The notes under the pieces were generated by a model. That model saw only the letters and a program-made list of their open reading frames with translations, made no database searches and was not told the DNA's origin. Made by a program: the position numbers and the translations under genes. From Streptomyces sp. WM6378 (lineage in GTDB: Bacteria; Actinomycetota; Actinomycetes; Streptomycetales; Streptomycetaceae): a DNA stretch of 64,000 nt. The DNA is taken from positions 1 through 64,000 of the forward strand of contig NZ_LGDD01000133.1 of NCBI RefSeq assembly GCF_001279695.1. Reading direction: 5' to 3'. Numbering within the stretch: the first letter of the stretch is position 1; every line of letters starts with the position of its first letter. Shown here in pieces: positions 1-8,718 of the stretch.

Positions 1-103
1 ACAGCGCCAACTTCGCCCGAACACGCATCACTTCATGTGCGTCCACATGCCCAACATGCCTCCGGAACAGGCCCCACGGGAAGACCTAACGGAGTCCTAC
101 TAA

Positions 104-333
104 GGGCTGTCCTGTAAATGATCGCCGAGCCACCGCGGGGCGGGTAGCCGTGCGGCTCTTGCCTATTCGACGAGGGCAAGGTTGTGCATGCGGGCGATGC
201 CGAGCATCGCGTGGCCCGTGGTTCCCTGCTGTTCCCCGCTCGACCTGGTTCGGTATTGGTGCAGAGCGGTGTCGCCCGGGAAGCGGTCAGCCGGGCAAGT
301 GCTGCGTCCAGTGAGACAACCAACTCTTGTGCG
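104..333 (-). pseudogene. IS end with transposase C-terminal relic
   Basis: A terminal-repeat-like sequence (GGGCTGTCCTGTAAATGATC, 104-123) of the kind found at ends of streptomycete IS elements faces right. Behind it, a minus-strand reading frame stays open from about 333 to a TAG at 163-165 and ends ...GHAMLGIARMHNLALVE, a plausible C-terminal tail of a transposase. The frame is closed upstream by a stop at 334-336, and I see no matching opposite repeat, so this is a truncated remnant. The assignment to an IS rests on the terminal repeat and the stop-to-repeat spacing; the family is not determined. Confidence 0.35.
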
Positions 334-488
334 TCAGAGCGGGCTCCGACACCTGGCGTGCCCGCGCGCGGTCAGCGCTACTGGTACCTGGTGGCGCCAG
401 AGATGAATGGGCATGATGTCCCTCCGAGCAAGAGTGTGCTCTCGCTGGGTTACTCGTAGCTCTGCGCCGTGTCAGGCAAGGGGGATGC

Positions 489-1298
489 ATGTCGGAACCG
501 TCCTTCGGGGGTTCTAGCCGAGCGGGACGAGAGGCGACCCCTCGTGCAGTGCCCGGACCCGCTCGTGGTGTATCCGATCCGGAGGTTTTGCGGCGAGCCG
601 CGGCCGTTCTGGGTTGGCGAGGACTCGTCGTGCCTCGCCGATCTGTGACCCTACGTGTCGACGTTGATTTCCCTGGCTTTGGCGATCATTTCTCAGGTGT
701 CCTGGAGATAAGTGGCTCGGATGGCCGCCTATCGCATGCAGAAGCAGAGAAAATTCAGCATGCGAGGACCGCAGTCGACGTCGGCCGTCTCCCGCTCCCT
801 AGGAAATCCGCCACCTCTGTTCAGAATAACGTTCGTGTATTCGAGGGCATGAGCGAAGCGATCGACTTGTTCATCTCGCTGACTTCAGACCTGCATGGCG
901 GCCTTTCGTCGGACCGTGAGCGCCAACTCGTTGACCTGCTGTATAGCGGCGAGGCCTTGGTTCCGAGCTTCAACTCCCCGCCCTCTGCATGGGTGCCCTT
1001 GAGGAATGCTGCGGAGCAGGCCTCCGCAATCGGTATTGGTGTCACATGGGGTGGTGGTAATGTCCCAGTTCTGCTTGGGGCTTACATTGGGGGGATCTTT
1101 CTCGTTAAGTTTGTTACCCCAATAGTTACCGAAGCTGGTAACGCTACAGCTGCCGGAGTTGGAACGAAAATCCGAGCTGCCTTTGGTGTGGCTCCGTCGT
1201 TATACCCGGAGACAGCAGCCGAGGAAGACGCGGATGATTCGGCGTCGCCACCTGAGACGCCGGCCGGTGGAGCGCAGGAAGGCTCAAGCGGACAGTGA
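489..1298 (+). CDS. Hypothetical protein with one membrane segment
   Basis: 269 aa. The ATG is preceded by a GGGGGA ribosome-binding site about 5 bases upstream. No family is recognised. The N-terminal part is soluble and charged; one hydrophobic helix lies at about residues 200-220 (VPVLLGAYIGGIFLVKFV). The tail is acidic and Ala/Pro/Glu-rich (EEDADD...). Codon use is visibly less GC-biased than in core genes (AAA, ATT, TTT, TTG codons), which agrees with its position inside the integrated element that ends at the tRNA-Arg fragment near 2552. No catalytic motif is visible. Confidence 0.6.
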   Translation: MSEPSFGGSSRAGREATPRAVPGPARGVSDPEVLRRAAAVLGWRGLVVPRRSVTLRVDVDFPGFGDHFSGVLEISGSDGRLSHAEAEKIQHARTAVDVGRLPLPRKSATSVQNNVRVFEGMSEAIDLFISLTSDLHGGLSSDRERQLVDLLYSGEALVPSFNSPPSAWVPLRNAAEQASAIGIGVTWGGGNVPVLLGAYIGGIFLVKFVTPIVTEAGNATAAGVGTKIRAAFGVAPSLYPETAAEEDADDSASPPETPAGGAQEGSSGQ

Positions 1299-1800
1299 GT
1301 GGGCACTACCTCGGTGCCCAGCTCGCACGTGTGGCCGAGTGCCCGCGACCGCAAGGCAGCCGACGTGAGGTGGCTGGGGCGGCTGATGTCAGGAGACGCC
1401 TCATCGCGTCCGTGCGGCGGGCTCGACCCGGATGGTGTCAAAGCGTCATCATCTGGCGTGCGTGAGAGCTCAGCTTGGGAGGCCAAGGTGAGCTAGGGGT
1501 GATTGGCAGGCCGACTTGCGGTGAGCCGGTTCGGCGCCCGGTTGCCACTGACCTGGTCACCGATGATCCCCGCACGGCCCGCATCGAGGACGGCCGCAAG
1601 GCCGTTGTCCGTGGCGGACGTTAGCTCGCTGGGCACAGGCGTACCAGTTCGATGTTCTCGATCAGGAGCACGATGGTCCAGGGGGCAGATGGAGTTCCCG
1701 GACTCCTCGTCTCCCGGGAGTCGGAAAGGTTCCGAATCCACCGGCATTCATTCTTCGCTGACTCGTCCCTTCGAGGCTCAACAGGTCGTATCCTCCGTCC
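1299..1800. other. Gap without a convincing gene
   Basis: Short open frames exist on both strands, but none has a ribosome-binding site with streptomycete codon bias or a recognisable product. It lies inside the presumed integrated element and may hold decayed sequence. Confidence 0.4.
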
Positions 1801-2175
1801 ATGACTCACCCCGGCGACGAGTGGCCTCGCTACTGTCCACGCACCCGCACGGAACCCGTCCTGATCTTGGATGGGCGGCGGAGTATTCACGCCGGGTGGC
1901 CCCCTACTGCCCGGTGTGACACGTGTGGCGCGTCAACAGGCGAAGGCTACGTGGGCCTAGCGCCGGAAGACGCGATTACATACCCGAACCCTGCGGTTCG
2001 CTTCTGCTGCAAGGATTGCGCGCGCCGAACTCTCGGCCTGGGACCGACCGAATTGACGGGCCATCTCTGTGCCACTTGCCCCAGTGACGATCTACACGTC
2101 GATAGTAGTTACCACCCGCGCGGGCTATCTGGAGTCGATGACCAAGGAGCAGCAAGTAGCCCACGTCGTGGCTAA
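1801..2175 (+). CDS. Small cysteine-rich hypothetical protein
   Basis: 124 aa from ATG. Three Cys pairs are visible: CDTC (about residue 40), CCKDC (about 66-70) and CATC (about 87-90), spaced like a treble-clef or zinc-ribbon type metal site. The N-terminal half has plausible coding character, but after the last Cys pair the frame becomes poor while an overlapping +1 frame (2069-2293) looks more protein-like. The annotated C-terminus may therefore result from a frameshift, or two small genes may overlap. Function unknown; located in the mobile-element tail. Confidence 0.4.
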   Translation: MTHPGDEWPRYCPRTRTEPVLILDGRRSIHAGWPPTARCDTCGASTGEGYVGLAPEDAITYPNPAVRFCCKDCARRTLGLGPTELTGHLCATCPSDDLHVDSSYHPRGLSGVDDQGAASSPRRG

Positions 2176-2293
2176 CACCGACTACGAAGCGCGGGGGTGG
2201 CATGTCTTGGAGGCCGAGCCTGCGCCCCATCTCCCCAAGACGACGGGAACGGCTTGGTCCGTCATCTTCGAGCGAGCAAGAACCCCTTGGTGA
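2069..2293 (+). CDS. Small hypothetical protein overlapping the Cys-rich ORF
   Basis: 74 aa from ATG, overlapping the preceding ORF by about 107 bases in another frame. A convincing segment starts at an internal Met (MTKEQQVAHVVANTDYEARG) and runs to FERARTPW. It could be an independent small gene or the displaced C-terminal part of the Cys-rich protein after an indel near 2069-2100. No family is recognised. Confidence 0.3.
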   Translation: MPLAPVTIYTSIVVTTRAGYLESMTKEQQVAHVVANTDYEARGWHVLEAEPAPHLPKTTGTAWSVIFERARTPW

Positions 2294-2551
2294 GTATGTG
2301 CCCGGCGAATGCCTGACGCCGCGCTATTACACCTGGGGTAGATACGCGCGCGCTGGCCGCTGTCTGGCCCAAGATCGACATGCAAGTGCCGATGTGGCTG
2401 GAGCGGACCCGAAAGCCGTCATGGCGGAGGCGCCACCGTTTGGTGTTGACGGCAGCGCTGACGGCAACGACGCACACGGAGCCCATTGATCGCTATCGTC
2501 TGCAATTAGCCCGAAGGAAGGCGGAGCCCCCTCCTGACGCCGTGCCCGATC

Positions 2552-2594
2552 CTACGGATCAGAAGGTTGCAGGTTCGAATCCTGCCGAGTGCAC
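2552..2594 (+). other. att site: 3' fragment of tRNA-Arg(ACG)
   Basis: From the anticodon loop (CTACGGA, anticodon ACG at 2554-2556) to the acceptor end (CCGAGTGCAC), this matches the 3' half of a streptomycete tRNA-Arg(ACG), including T-arm GCAGGTTCGAATCCTGC. The bases immediately before 2552 do not form the expected anticodon stem, so tRNA identity begins at the anticodon loop, a usual crossover point for tyrosine integrases. A perfect terminator follows at once. This is the chromosomal-side att copy left when an element integrated and rebuilt the full tRNA at its other end, outside the window to the left. Confidence 0.75.
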
Positions 2595-2600
2595 AGCAGG

Positions 2601-2636
2601 CCAGAGGCCCTCAGGAGAAATCCTGAGGGCCTCTGG
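2601..2636 (+). terminator. tRNA-Arg terminator
   Basis: A 16-bp perfect stem (CCAGAGGCCCTCAGGA and its complement) closed by a GAAA loop and followed by TGTTTT. It sits 6 bases after the tRNA-Arg 3' fragment, so it is the original terminator of the interrupted tRNA gene. Confidence 0.75.
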
Positions 2637-2878
2637 TGTTTTCCGTGGCGAGAGCGGCCAGCCCGTTCGCGGGGGTGCGTTGACGCGTGAACGGGGCCCA
2701 AGGCTCAGCTCAACGCCTTGAGTCCGCCGCAGCTGTGCACCTGGCCGTGGAAGCGTTGTGGTGCGAAGAGCGCACCAAGCAGCGAGGAGGCGGTTGGTAC
2801 CCCGCTCGTTCCGGCCACGTCGGCAACCGCCGTGTCCTACCGTGGCCGACACGCACAGCGAGCAAGGGGGGCAGCATC

Positions 2879-3691
2879 GTGGGTACTCCGCAACAGCCGC
2901 AGAGGCCACCGCGTCCGGATGAAGTGCTTGCCTTTCACAACGGCGACACGCTGGGGAACATCCCTGTCATACGGGAGGCCCCGCCTCAGCGCTTCCCCTG
3001 GAAGGCCACGATGGCTGTGGGAGTCGGCGCGGTCGTCGTTGGCTTCTGTGCTGCGCTGGTCCTGGACCACCCCGCGGCGGACGGCCGCGGATCCGGTGCC
3101 GAAGCGCATGCCAGGCCCAGGCCCAGTGCCGCACCCACCGGGCGTGTTAAGGCCGCCGTCGCTTCCCCTTCCGCGACGCGGACTCCTTCGCTGCGGGTGG
3201 CCCCGTCCCCCTCCACCGACGGAGCGGCGTCCTGCCTTCACGTACGGTTCAAGCTGCCCAACGGCCCTGCCGGCTGTAAGCCGAAGGCGGACATCTGCGC
3301 CCCCGGGGCACCCTGGTACGTAGCCGACATCCTGGCCCTGTGCGGGGGACCCACGCCTCTCCAGGCCGTTCACATCATCTCGGAGCCGGCCACCGGGGGA
3401 GATCCCGGCTCCAGCTACTGCCTCGCCTGGACGGGCAGTGGCGAGGGCACCGGGAAGGGTGCCGCTCTCCTGATGAACGCACCGGGATACCAGTGCGGGG
3501 CTGCTCTCGTCGGTGCGGACGGGCAGGCGATTCAAGCGGACGGCACGTCCGTCTTCACCGCCATCCCCCCGGACTGCGCGGACTCCTACCCAGACACCAG
3601 GATGACCTACCCGGCCGTCCTGGACTTCCCGAACGATCGCGGTGCGCAACCCCCTGAGTACGTCTGTGTGCTGGCCAACGTGGGTGCCTGA
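2879..3691 (+). CDS. Membrane-anchored extracellular hypothetical protein
   Basis: 270 aa from GTG at 2879, chosen because AAGGGGGG lies 8-13 bases upstream and because the longer upstream ORF runs through non-coding sequence. Layout: a Pro-rich cytoplasmic N-terminus (1-40), one transmembrane helix (about 42-62, ATMAVGVGAVVVGFCAALVL), a Pro/Ala/Ser/Thr linker, then a domain with about six Cys (CLHV, GCKP, DIC, ALC, YC, QC, DC, YVC) that suggests disulfides outside the cell. No known family. It is the first native chromosomal gene after the att site. Confidence 0.65.
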   Translation: MGTPQQPQRPPRPDEVLAFHNGDTLGNIPVIREAPPQRFPWKATMAVGVGAVVVGFCAALVLDHPAADGRGSGAEAHARPRPSAAPTGRVKAAVASPSATRTPSLRVAPSPSTDGAASCLHVRFKLPNGPAGCKPKADICAPGAPWYVADILALCGGPTPLQAVHIISEPATGGDPGSSYCLAWTGSGEGTGKGAALLMNAPGYQCGAALVGADGQAIQADGTSVFTAIPPDCADSYPDTRMTYPAVLDFPNDRGAQPPEYVCVLANVGA

Positions 3692-3794
3692 GCCAGGGCT
3701 CGGATCCGAGGGCGGCGAGGGCGGAGTGATCCGGGGGCCTCTCGCGTTCCTCCGCGGCCGTCCCGTTGTCAGTGGTGGGAGGTAGCTTCGGAAC

Positions 3795-4685
3795 GTGGCT
3801 GGGTTGTGGCGGTGTGCGGGGGTTCGGTGGGGTGAGGGGGTGCCTCGGCTCCTTTGGGAGGAGGGGCGGAGCAGTTCGCTCGGTTATGGGCGGGGCCTGG
3901 CGTTTCGGGTGGTGGGGGAGCGGAGCTGTGTGGGGGCTCGGGGGAATCGGTGTCCTGTGGCGGCGGGCGTGCCGGGGCGCAGCACTCAGGCGCGGTGTGC
4001 CGAGTGCGCGCGGCTTGATCGGGCGCACTCCGTCGCCGCCGATACGTACCTCGACGATCCGCGGATCTATCGCGTCTACCTCGCCTGGTTCGGGAGCGGC
4101 ATGGTCAAGGTCGGGATCACCGCCGAGGAGCGGGGTTCGGCCCGGCTGCTCGAACAGGGGGCGGTGGCCTTCGGCTGGCTCGGGCGGGGCCCGCTGATGG
4201 CGGCCCGGCGCTGCGAGGAGCTGCTCAGGGCCGCGCTCGGGGTGCCCGACCGGATTCCCTACGCCGAGAAGCGGGCCGTACGAGCCCGGCTTCCCGGGGT
4301 GGACGAGCGGGCGGCCGAGGTCGCCCAACTGCATGCGCGGGCTCTCGCGCTCGCCGGCTGGCCCGAGTCGCTGGAGCGGGTTCAGTGTCAAGTCGTCGAC
4401 CACGCACGGGAGTTCGGGCTTGCCGGGCTCGGGCCGGCCTCCGGGGTGGTCACTGAGCTCGTCGACGGCGGGGTCGTGGGTGGGCGGCTCGTCGCTGCCG
4501 CCGGGCCCGATCTCCACCTGGAGGTGGGGCAGGGGAGCGGCATTCTCGTACTGGATACGCGGCTCATGAGCGGGTGGGATCTTGCCGCCGTAGGCGCGGA
4601 TGCGGGAGCGGACGGGGGCGTCACTGTGCCTGTGCGGGCGGTGCCCAAGGAGGGTGAGGGCGGGGTGCAGGATCTGTTGTTCTGA
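3795..4685 (+). CDS. DUF2797 domain protein
   Basis: 296 aa from GTG; GGGAGG lies about 12 bases upstream. The central signature IYRVYLAWFGSGMVKVGIT is typical of DUF2797 proteins, a conserved actinobacterial family with no established function. A CxxC pair (CAEC) precedes the signature, so a metal site is possible. The first 70 residues are Gly/Arg-rich and poorly conserved-looking; the real start could lie further in. It stands alone, with about 300 bases before the next gene. Confidence 0.7.
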   Translation: MAGLWRCAGVRWGEGVPRLLWEEGRSSSLGYGRGLAFRVVGERSCVGARGNRCPVAAGVPGRSTQARCAECARLDRAHSVAADTYLDDPRIYRVYLAWFGSGMVKVGITAEERGSARLLEQGAVAFGWLGRGPLMAARRCEELLRAALGVPDRIPYAEKRAVRARLPGVDERAAEVAQLHARALALAGWPESLERVQCQVVDHAREFGLAGLGPASGVVTELVDGGVVGGRLVAAAGPDLHLEVGQGSGILVLDTRLMSGWDLAAVGADAGADGGVTVPVRAVPKEGEGGVQDLLF

Positions 4686-4758
4686 AGGGTTGAGGTTCTG
4701 ATGGGCTGTGGGGCTTAGGGGCCGCTGCCCGAGGTCCATGCCGGCCGGGCTGTGCGGG

Positions 4759-4803
4759 CCGGTCATCCCGGTCGTGCCGGTCGTGCCGGTCGTGCCGGTC
4801 GGG
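4759..4803 (+). repeat. 9-bp tandem repeat (CCGGTCGTG x5)
   Basis: Five consecutive 9-bp units in the 4686-4981 intergenic gap, three identical (CCGGTCGTG) and the two outer ones degenerate (CCGGTCATC, CCGGTCGGG). No gene is supported in this gap. Confidence 0.8.
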
Positions 4804-4981
4804 CTGTGCGGGACGCGGGGCTTGTTGTTTTGAGTCTGAGGGGGCGAGGCCCTGCCGTTCGGGGGGTGCGGGTGCGCGTGCCGGCGCCCTCTGTCAGTGA
4901 TGGTCAAGAACTGGATCCCCTTTGGATCCCTTCCGGTAAGGGATCTGGACAGCGTCCGCGGGGGCGGTCGAGGGTGGGGGC

Positions 4982-5344
4982 ATGAGCGATCAAGGGCATG
5001 TACACGGGCTCGTCTCCGGCATCCAACCTCCTTACTACGCCGTCGTGTTCACCTCCCTCCTGAGGGAGGACAGGGAGGACGGCGGCGGGTATGAGGAGAC
5101 CTCCGTCCTGATGCGGGAGCTCGTCACCGAGATACCCGGTTATCTCGGGTACGAGACCGCGCGGAATCCCGGTGGGCTCGGGATCACCGTCGGGTACTTC
5201 CGGGACGAGGAGGCCGTCGCCGCCTGGCGGGGGCGCGTCGAGCATCAGCAGGCGCAGCGGCGCGGGCGGGCCGAGTGGTACGACGGCTACAGCGTCCATG
5301 TCGCCAAGGTCGAGCGGAGTTATGGATTTGAGCGGAAGCAGTAG
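4982..5344 (+). CDS. Antibiotic biosynthesis monooxygenase (ABM) fold protein
   Basis: 120 aa. The pattern YYAVVFTSLL...MRELVTEIPGYLGYETAR...GITVGYFRDEEAVAAWR...HVAKVERSYGF is that of the dimeric ferredoxin-like ABM/DUF4188-type domain, usually cofactor-free oxygenases or haem-degrading relatives. It overlaps the downstream amidohydrolase start by 23 bases, so the two are probably co-transcribed and translationally coupled. The substrate is unknown. Confidence 0.75.
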   Translation: MSDQGHVHGLVSGIQPPYYAVVFTSLLREDREDGGGYEETSVLMRELVTEIPGYLGYETARNPGGLGITVGYFRDEEAVAAWRGRVEHQQAQRRGRAEWYDGYSVHVAKVERSYGFERKQ

Positions 5345-6284
5345 CGGGGCCGCCGTTCGGGCGTTCTGGGGGCGGCTCGGGGTGCCGGGGCTCGTCGATG
5401 TGCACACCCATTTCATGCCCGAGCGCGTGCTCAACAAGGTGTGGGAGTACTTCGACTCCGCAGGGGAGCTCGTCGGCGGGGTCGAGTGGCCCATCACCTA
5501 TCGGGAGGAGGAGGCCGAGCGGGTGCGGCTGCTCCGGGAGGAGTTCGGGGTGCTCGCCTTCACCTCGATGATCTATCCCCACAAGGCAGGCATGGCCGAG
5601 TGGCTCAACGGGTGGAGCGCTGGGTTCGCCGACCGGACTCCCGGCTGTCTTCACACCGCTACCTTTTACGCCGAGCCCGGGGCCGCCGCGTACGTGCGCG
5701 ACGCCCTCGACGCCGGCGCCCGCGTCTTCAAGTCCCATGTGCAAGTGGGGAGTTATGACCCGGGAGACGCGTTGCTCGATCCCGTCTGGGGGGTGCTCGC
5801 CGAGGCCGGGGTGCCTGTCGTCATTCACTGCGGGTCCGGGCCCGCGGCCGGGAAGTACACCGGGCCCGGCCCGGTCGGGCGGGTGCTCGCGCGCCACCCC
5901 CGGCTGCGGCTGATCGTCGCGCACATGGGGATGCCGGAGTACGCCGACTTCCTCGACCTCGCCGAGACGTACGGCTCGGTCATGCTGGACACCACCATGG
6001 CTTTCACCGACTTCAGCGAGCGTAGTGCGCCCTTCCCGGTGCGGGAGCGGGGGCGGCTGCTCGATCTGGGGGAGCGGATCCTCTTCGGGTCCGACTTCCC
6101 CAACATTCCGTACCCCTATCTCCATCAGCTGGAGGCGCTGGAGCAGCTCGGGCTCGGGGACGAGTGGCTTCGGGCCGTTTGCCACGGGAACGGGGCCCGG
6201 CTCTTCGGTCTGCCGGGCCGCACCCTGCCGGGCCGCACCCTGCCGGACCGCACCCTGCCGAGCCCGAGCCGGCCGCCCGGCTAA
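5322..6284 (+). CDS. Amidohydrolase family protein (TIM-barrel metal hydrolase)
   Basis: 320 aa from ATG at 5322, where VDVHTHF then falls at residue 25, as expected for this family. The metal-binding HxH (DVHTHF), a central His (PVVIHCGSG), a second His (IVAHMGMPEY) and the C-terminal Asp (GSDFPNIPYPY) match amidohydrolase_2 enzymes such as ACMSD-type decarboxylases and lactonases. The C-terminus carries three copies of the pentapeptide GRTLP/DRTLP from a 15-bp DNA repeat and looks disordered. It is coupled to the ABM-like gene, perhaps acting on the same substrate. Confidence 0.8.
   Translation: MDLSGSSSGAAVRAFWGRLGVPGLVDVHTHFMPERVLNKVWEYFDSAGELVGGVEWPITYREEEAERVRLLREEFGVLAFTSMIYPHKAGMAEWLNGWSAGFADRTPGCLHTATFYAEPGAAAYVRDALDAGARVFKSHVQVGSYDPGDALLDPVWGVLAEAGVPVVIHCGSGPAAGKYTGPGPVGRVLARHPRLRLIVAHMGMPEYADFLDLAETYGSVMLDTTMAFTDFSERSAPFPVRERGRLLDLGERILFGSDFPNIPYPYLHQLEALEQLGLGDEWLRAVCHGNGARLFGLPGRTLPGRTLPDRTLPSPSRPPG
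6210..6254 (+). repeat. 15-bp tandem repeat in amidohydrolase 3' end
   Basis: Three 15-bp units CTGCCGGGCCGCACC (third with one change), in frame, adding LPGRT repeats to the C-terminus. Confidence 0.85.
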
Positions 6285-6389
6285 GTCCCCTTACGGCTGA
6301 GCCCCCTCGTCGCACCCGCGAGGGAATTTCTCAGGCAAATCACAGGATCGGGCAAGGATGTTCTCACCGCCCGCTCACAGGGTGGGGCC

Positions 6390-7130
6390 ATGACCGTTAC
6401 CTCCTCGCCCCAGGGGCGGACCGAAATGCTCAGGCCGGACGGCAGTCCCGTCCGAGTGCTCGTCGTCGACGACGAGGCGCCGCTCAGCGAGCTGCTCTCC
6501 ATGGCACTGCGCTACGAAGGCTGGGAAGTGCGCAGCGCCGGCGACGGGGCCGGGGCGGTGCGCGACGCCCGGGACTTCCGGCCGGACGCCGTGGTCCTCG
6601 ACATCATGCTGCCCGACATGGACGGGCTCGCCGTCCTCGGGCGGCTGCGCCGCGAGCTCCCCGACGTGCCGGTGCTCTTCCTCACCGCCAAGGACTCCGT
6701 GGAGGACCGGATCGCCGGGCTCACGGCGGGCGGCGACGACTACGTCACCAAGCCGTTCAGCCTGGAGGAGGTCGTGGCTCGCCTTCGCGGACTCATCCGC
6801 CGCTCGGGCACGGCGGCCCTGCGGAGCGAATCCGTGCTGGCCGTGGGCGACCTCACGCTCGACGAGGACAGCCACGACGTGACCCGGGGCGGGGTCAACA
6901 TCCACCTCACCGCGACAGAGTTCGAGCTGCTCCGCTTCCTGATGCGCAACCCGCGCCGGGTGCTCAGCAAGGCGCAGATCCTCGACCGCGTCTGGTCGTA
7001 CGACTTCGGCGGCCAGGCCAACGTCGTCGAGCTCTACATCTCCTACCTGCGGCGGAAGATCGACGCCGGGCGCTCCCCGATGATCCACACCCGGCGCGGC
7101 GCGGGATATCTGATCAAGCCCGGCGAGTAG
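6390..7130 (+). CDS. OmpR/PhoB-type response regulator
   Basis: 246 aa. Receiver domain at about residues 21-135 with acidic pair DD27-28, phospho-acceptor D71 (VVLDIMLPD) and K121 (VTKPF). A winged-helix DNA-binding domain (about 150-244) follows, ending RRGAGYLIKPGE. It is 6 bases upstream of its cognate sensor kinase and heads a four-gene run that continues with glycosyltransferases, so it probably controls a cell-envelope glycosylation function. The signal is unknown. Confidence 0.9.
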   Translation: MTVTSSPQGRTEMLRPDGSPVRVLVVDDEAPLSELLSMALRYEGWEVRSAGDGAGAVRDARDFRPDAVVLDIMLPDMDGLAVLGRLRRELPDVPVLFLTAKDSVEDRIAGLTAGGDDYVTKPFSLEEVVARLRGLIRRSGTAALRSESVLAVGDLTLDEDSHDVTRGGVNIHLTATEFELLRFLMRNPRRVLSKAQILDRVWSYDFGGQANVVELYISYLRRKIDAGRSPMIHTRRGAGYLIKPGE

Positions 7131-7136
7131 CGGCGC

Positions 7137-8693
7137 GTGGGCAGGTTCCGGCGGCCCTGGTCGCTCCGTACCCGGCTCGTCGTGTCGGCGGTGGCGCTGC
7201 TCGCGGTGGTCGGCGCGGTCATCGGCACGGTGACCGTGCTCGCGATGGGCGCCAACCTCCAGCGGCAGCTCGACGACCAGCTGCGGGCCGGGCTGCCCAT
7301 GCGGGGGCTCGGGCACGGAGGCCTCGGGCAGGTTCAGCCCGACGGTGACCGGCTCGACTTCATCGTGTCCAAGCCGGGGCAGCCGCTGCACACCGTCGGC
7401 GCGGGCGCGCCGCCCGGCGGGACGCCGCTCTCGGGGCTGCAGAGCACGCAGCCGGAGCGGGAGGGCGAGAGCCGCACCCAGCCGATGTCCGACGAGCAGG
7501 TCCGGGCGCTGGCCGCCGTCCCCAAGGACGGCCATGTGCACGCCGTCACGATCCCCGGCCTCGGCGACTACCGGGCCATGTGGGATCAGGACCACACGTT
7601 CGTCCTGGGCTTCCCCACCGACCGGCTCGACGCCACCGTCAACACCCTTGTCCTCGTGGTCATTTGCGTGACCGCCGCCGGGCTCGTGGCCGCCGGGATC
7701 GCGGGCGCGGCCATCGTCGGGGTGGCCCTGCGGCCGCTGCGGCGGGTCGCCGCCACCGCCACCCGGGTGTCCGAACTCCCCCTGCACAGCGGGGAGGTGG
7801 CGCTGCACGAGCGCGTGCCGGGGGCCGAGGCGGATGCCCGGACCGAGGTCGGCCAGGTCGGCGCCGCGCTCAACCGGATGCTCGACCACGTCCACGAGGC
7901 GCTCAGCGCGCGGCAGGAGAGCGAGACGCGGGTACGGCAGTTCGTCGCGGACGCCAGCCACGAGCTCAGGACGCCGCTCGCCTCCATCCGCGGCTACGCC
8001 GAGCTCACCCGGCGCGGCCGCGAGGACGTCGGGCCCGACACCAGGCACTCCCTCGGCCGCATCGAGTCGGAGGCGGCCCGGATGACCGGGCTCGTCGAGG
8101 ACCTGCTGCTGCTCGCCCGCCTCGATGCCGGACGCCCGCTCTCGTATGAGAGCACTGATCTCTCCGCCCTGGTGGTGAACGTGGTCGGGGACGCGCATGC
8201 CGCGGGCCAGGACCACAAGTGGCTGCTCGAACTGCCCGGGGAGCCCGTCGCCGTACGCGGGGACCGGGAGCGGCTCCACCAGGTCCTGGTCAATCTGCTC
8301 GCCAACGCTCGTACGCACACGCCGCCCGGGACGACCGTCACCGCCCGGGTCGAGGTGCGCGGGCCCCGGGTCCTCGTCGAGATCGAGGACACCGGACCCG
8401 GCATCCCGCCCGAGCTGCTCCCGCACGTCTTCGAACGGTTCGCCCGCGGCGACGCGTCCCGCTCCCGCAACGCCGGGTCCACCGGCCTCGGCCTCGCCAT
8501 CGTGCAGGCCGTCGTCGCCGCGCACGGGGGACGGGTCACGGTACGAAGCGGGCCCGGGCGGACGGTGTTCGGGGTCCACCTGCCGGGCGCGCCCGACGCC
8601 GGGAGCCTGCCCCCGACGCTCCCCTCACAGGCCGAAGGCCCGGCCCGGACACCGTTCTCACAGGCTGGGCACAGGCCGACCACACAGGTGTGA
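7137..8693 (+). CDS. Two-component sensor histidine kinase
   Basis: 518 aa from GTG. A first transmembrane segment (about 12-35), an extracellular sensor region (about 36-160), a second transmembrane segment (about 163-195), HAMP, then HisKA with phosphorylatable H275 in DASHELRTPL, N box (NLLANARTH), G1 (DTGPGIP), F and G2 (GSTGLGLAI) boxes. All catalytic motifs are intact. It is the partner of the adjacent OmpR-type regulator. The extracellular region is Gly/Pro-rich and matches no named sensor fold that I recognise. Confidence 0.9.
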   Translation: MGRFRRPWSLRTRLVVSAVALLAVVGAVIGTVTVLAMGANLQRQLDDQLRAGLPMRGLGHGGLGQVQPDGDRLDFIVSKPGQPLHTVGAGAPPGGTPLSGLQSTQPEREGESRTQPMSDEQVRALAAVPKDGHVHAVTIPGLGDYRAMWDQDHTFVLGFPTDRLDATVNTLVLVVICVTAAGLVAAGIAGAAIVGVALRPLRRVAATATRVSELPLHSGEVALHERVPGAEADARTEVGQVGAALNRMLDHVHEALSARQESETRVRQFVADASHELRTPLASIRGYAELTRRGREDVGPDTRHSLGRIESEAARMTGLVEDLLLLARLDAGRPLSYESTDLSALVVNVVGDAHAAGQDHKWLLELPGEPVAVRGDRERLHQVLVNLLANARTHTPPGTTVTARVEVRGPRVLVEIEDTGPGIPPELLPHVFERFARGDASRSRNAGSTGLGLAIVQAVVAAHGGRVTVRSGPGRTVFGVHLPGAPDAGSLPPTLPSQAEGPARTPFSQAGHRPTTQV

Positions 8694-8718
8694 CAGCGGC
8701 CCTCGCGAGGGTCGCGGT

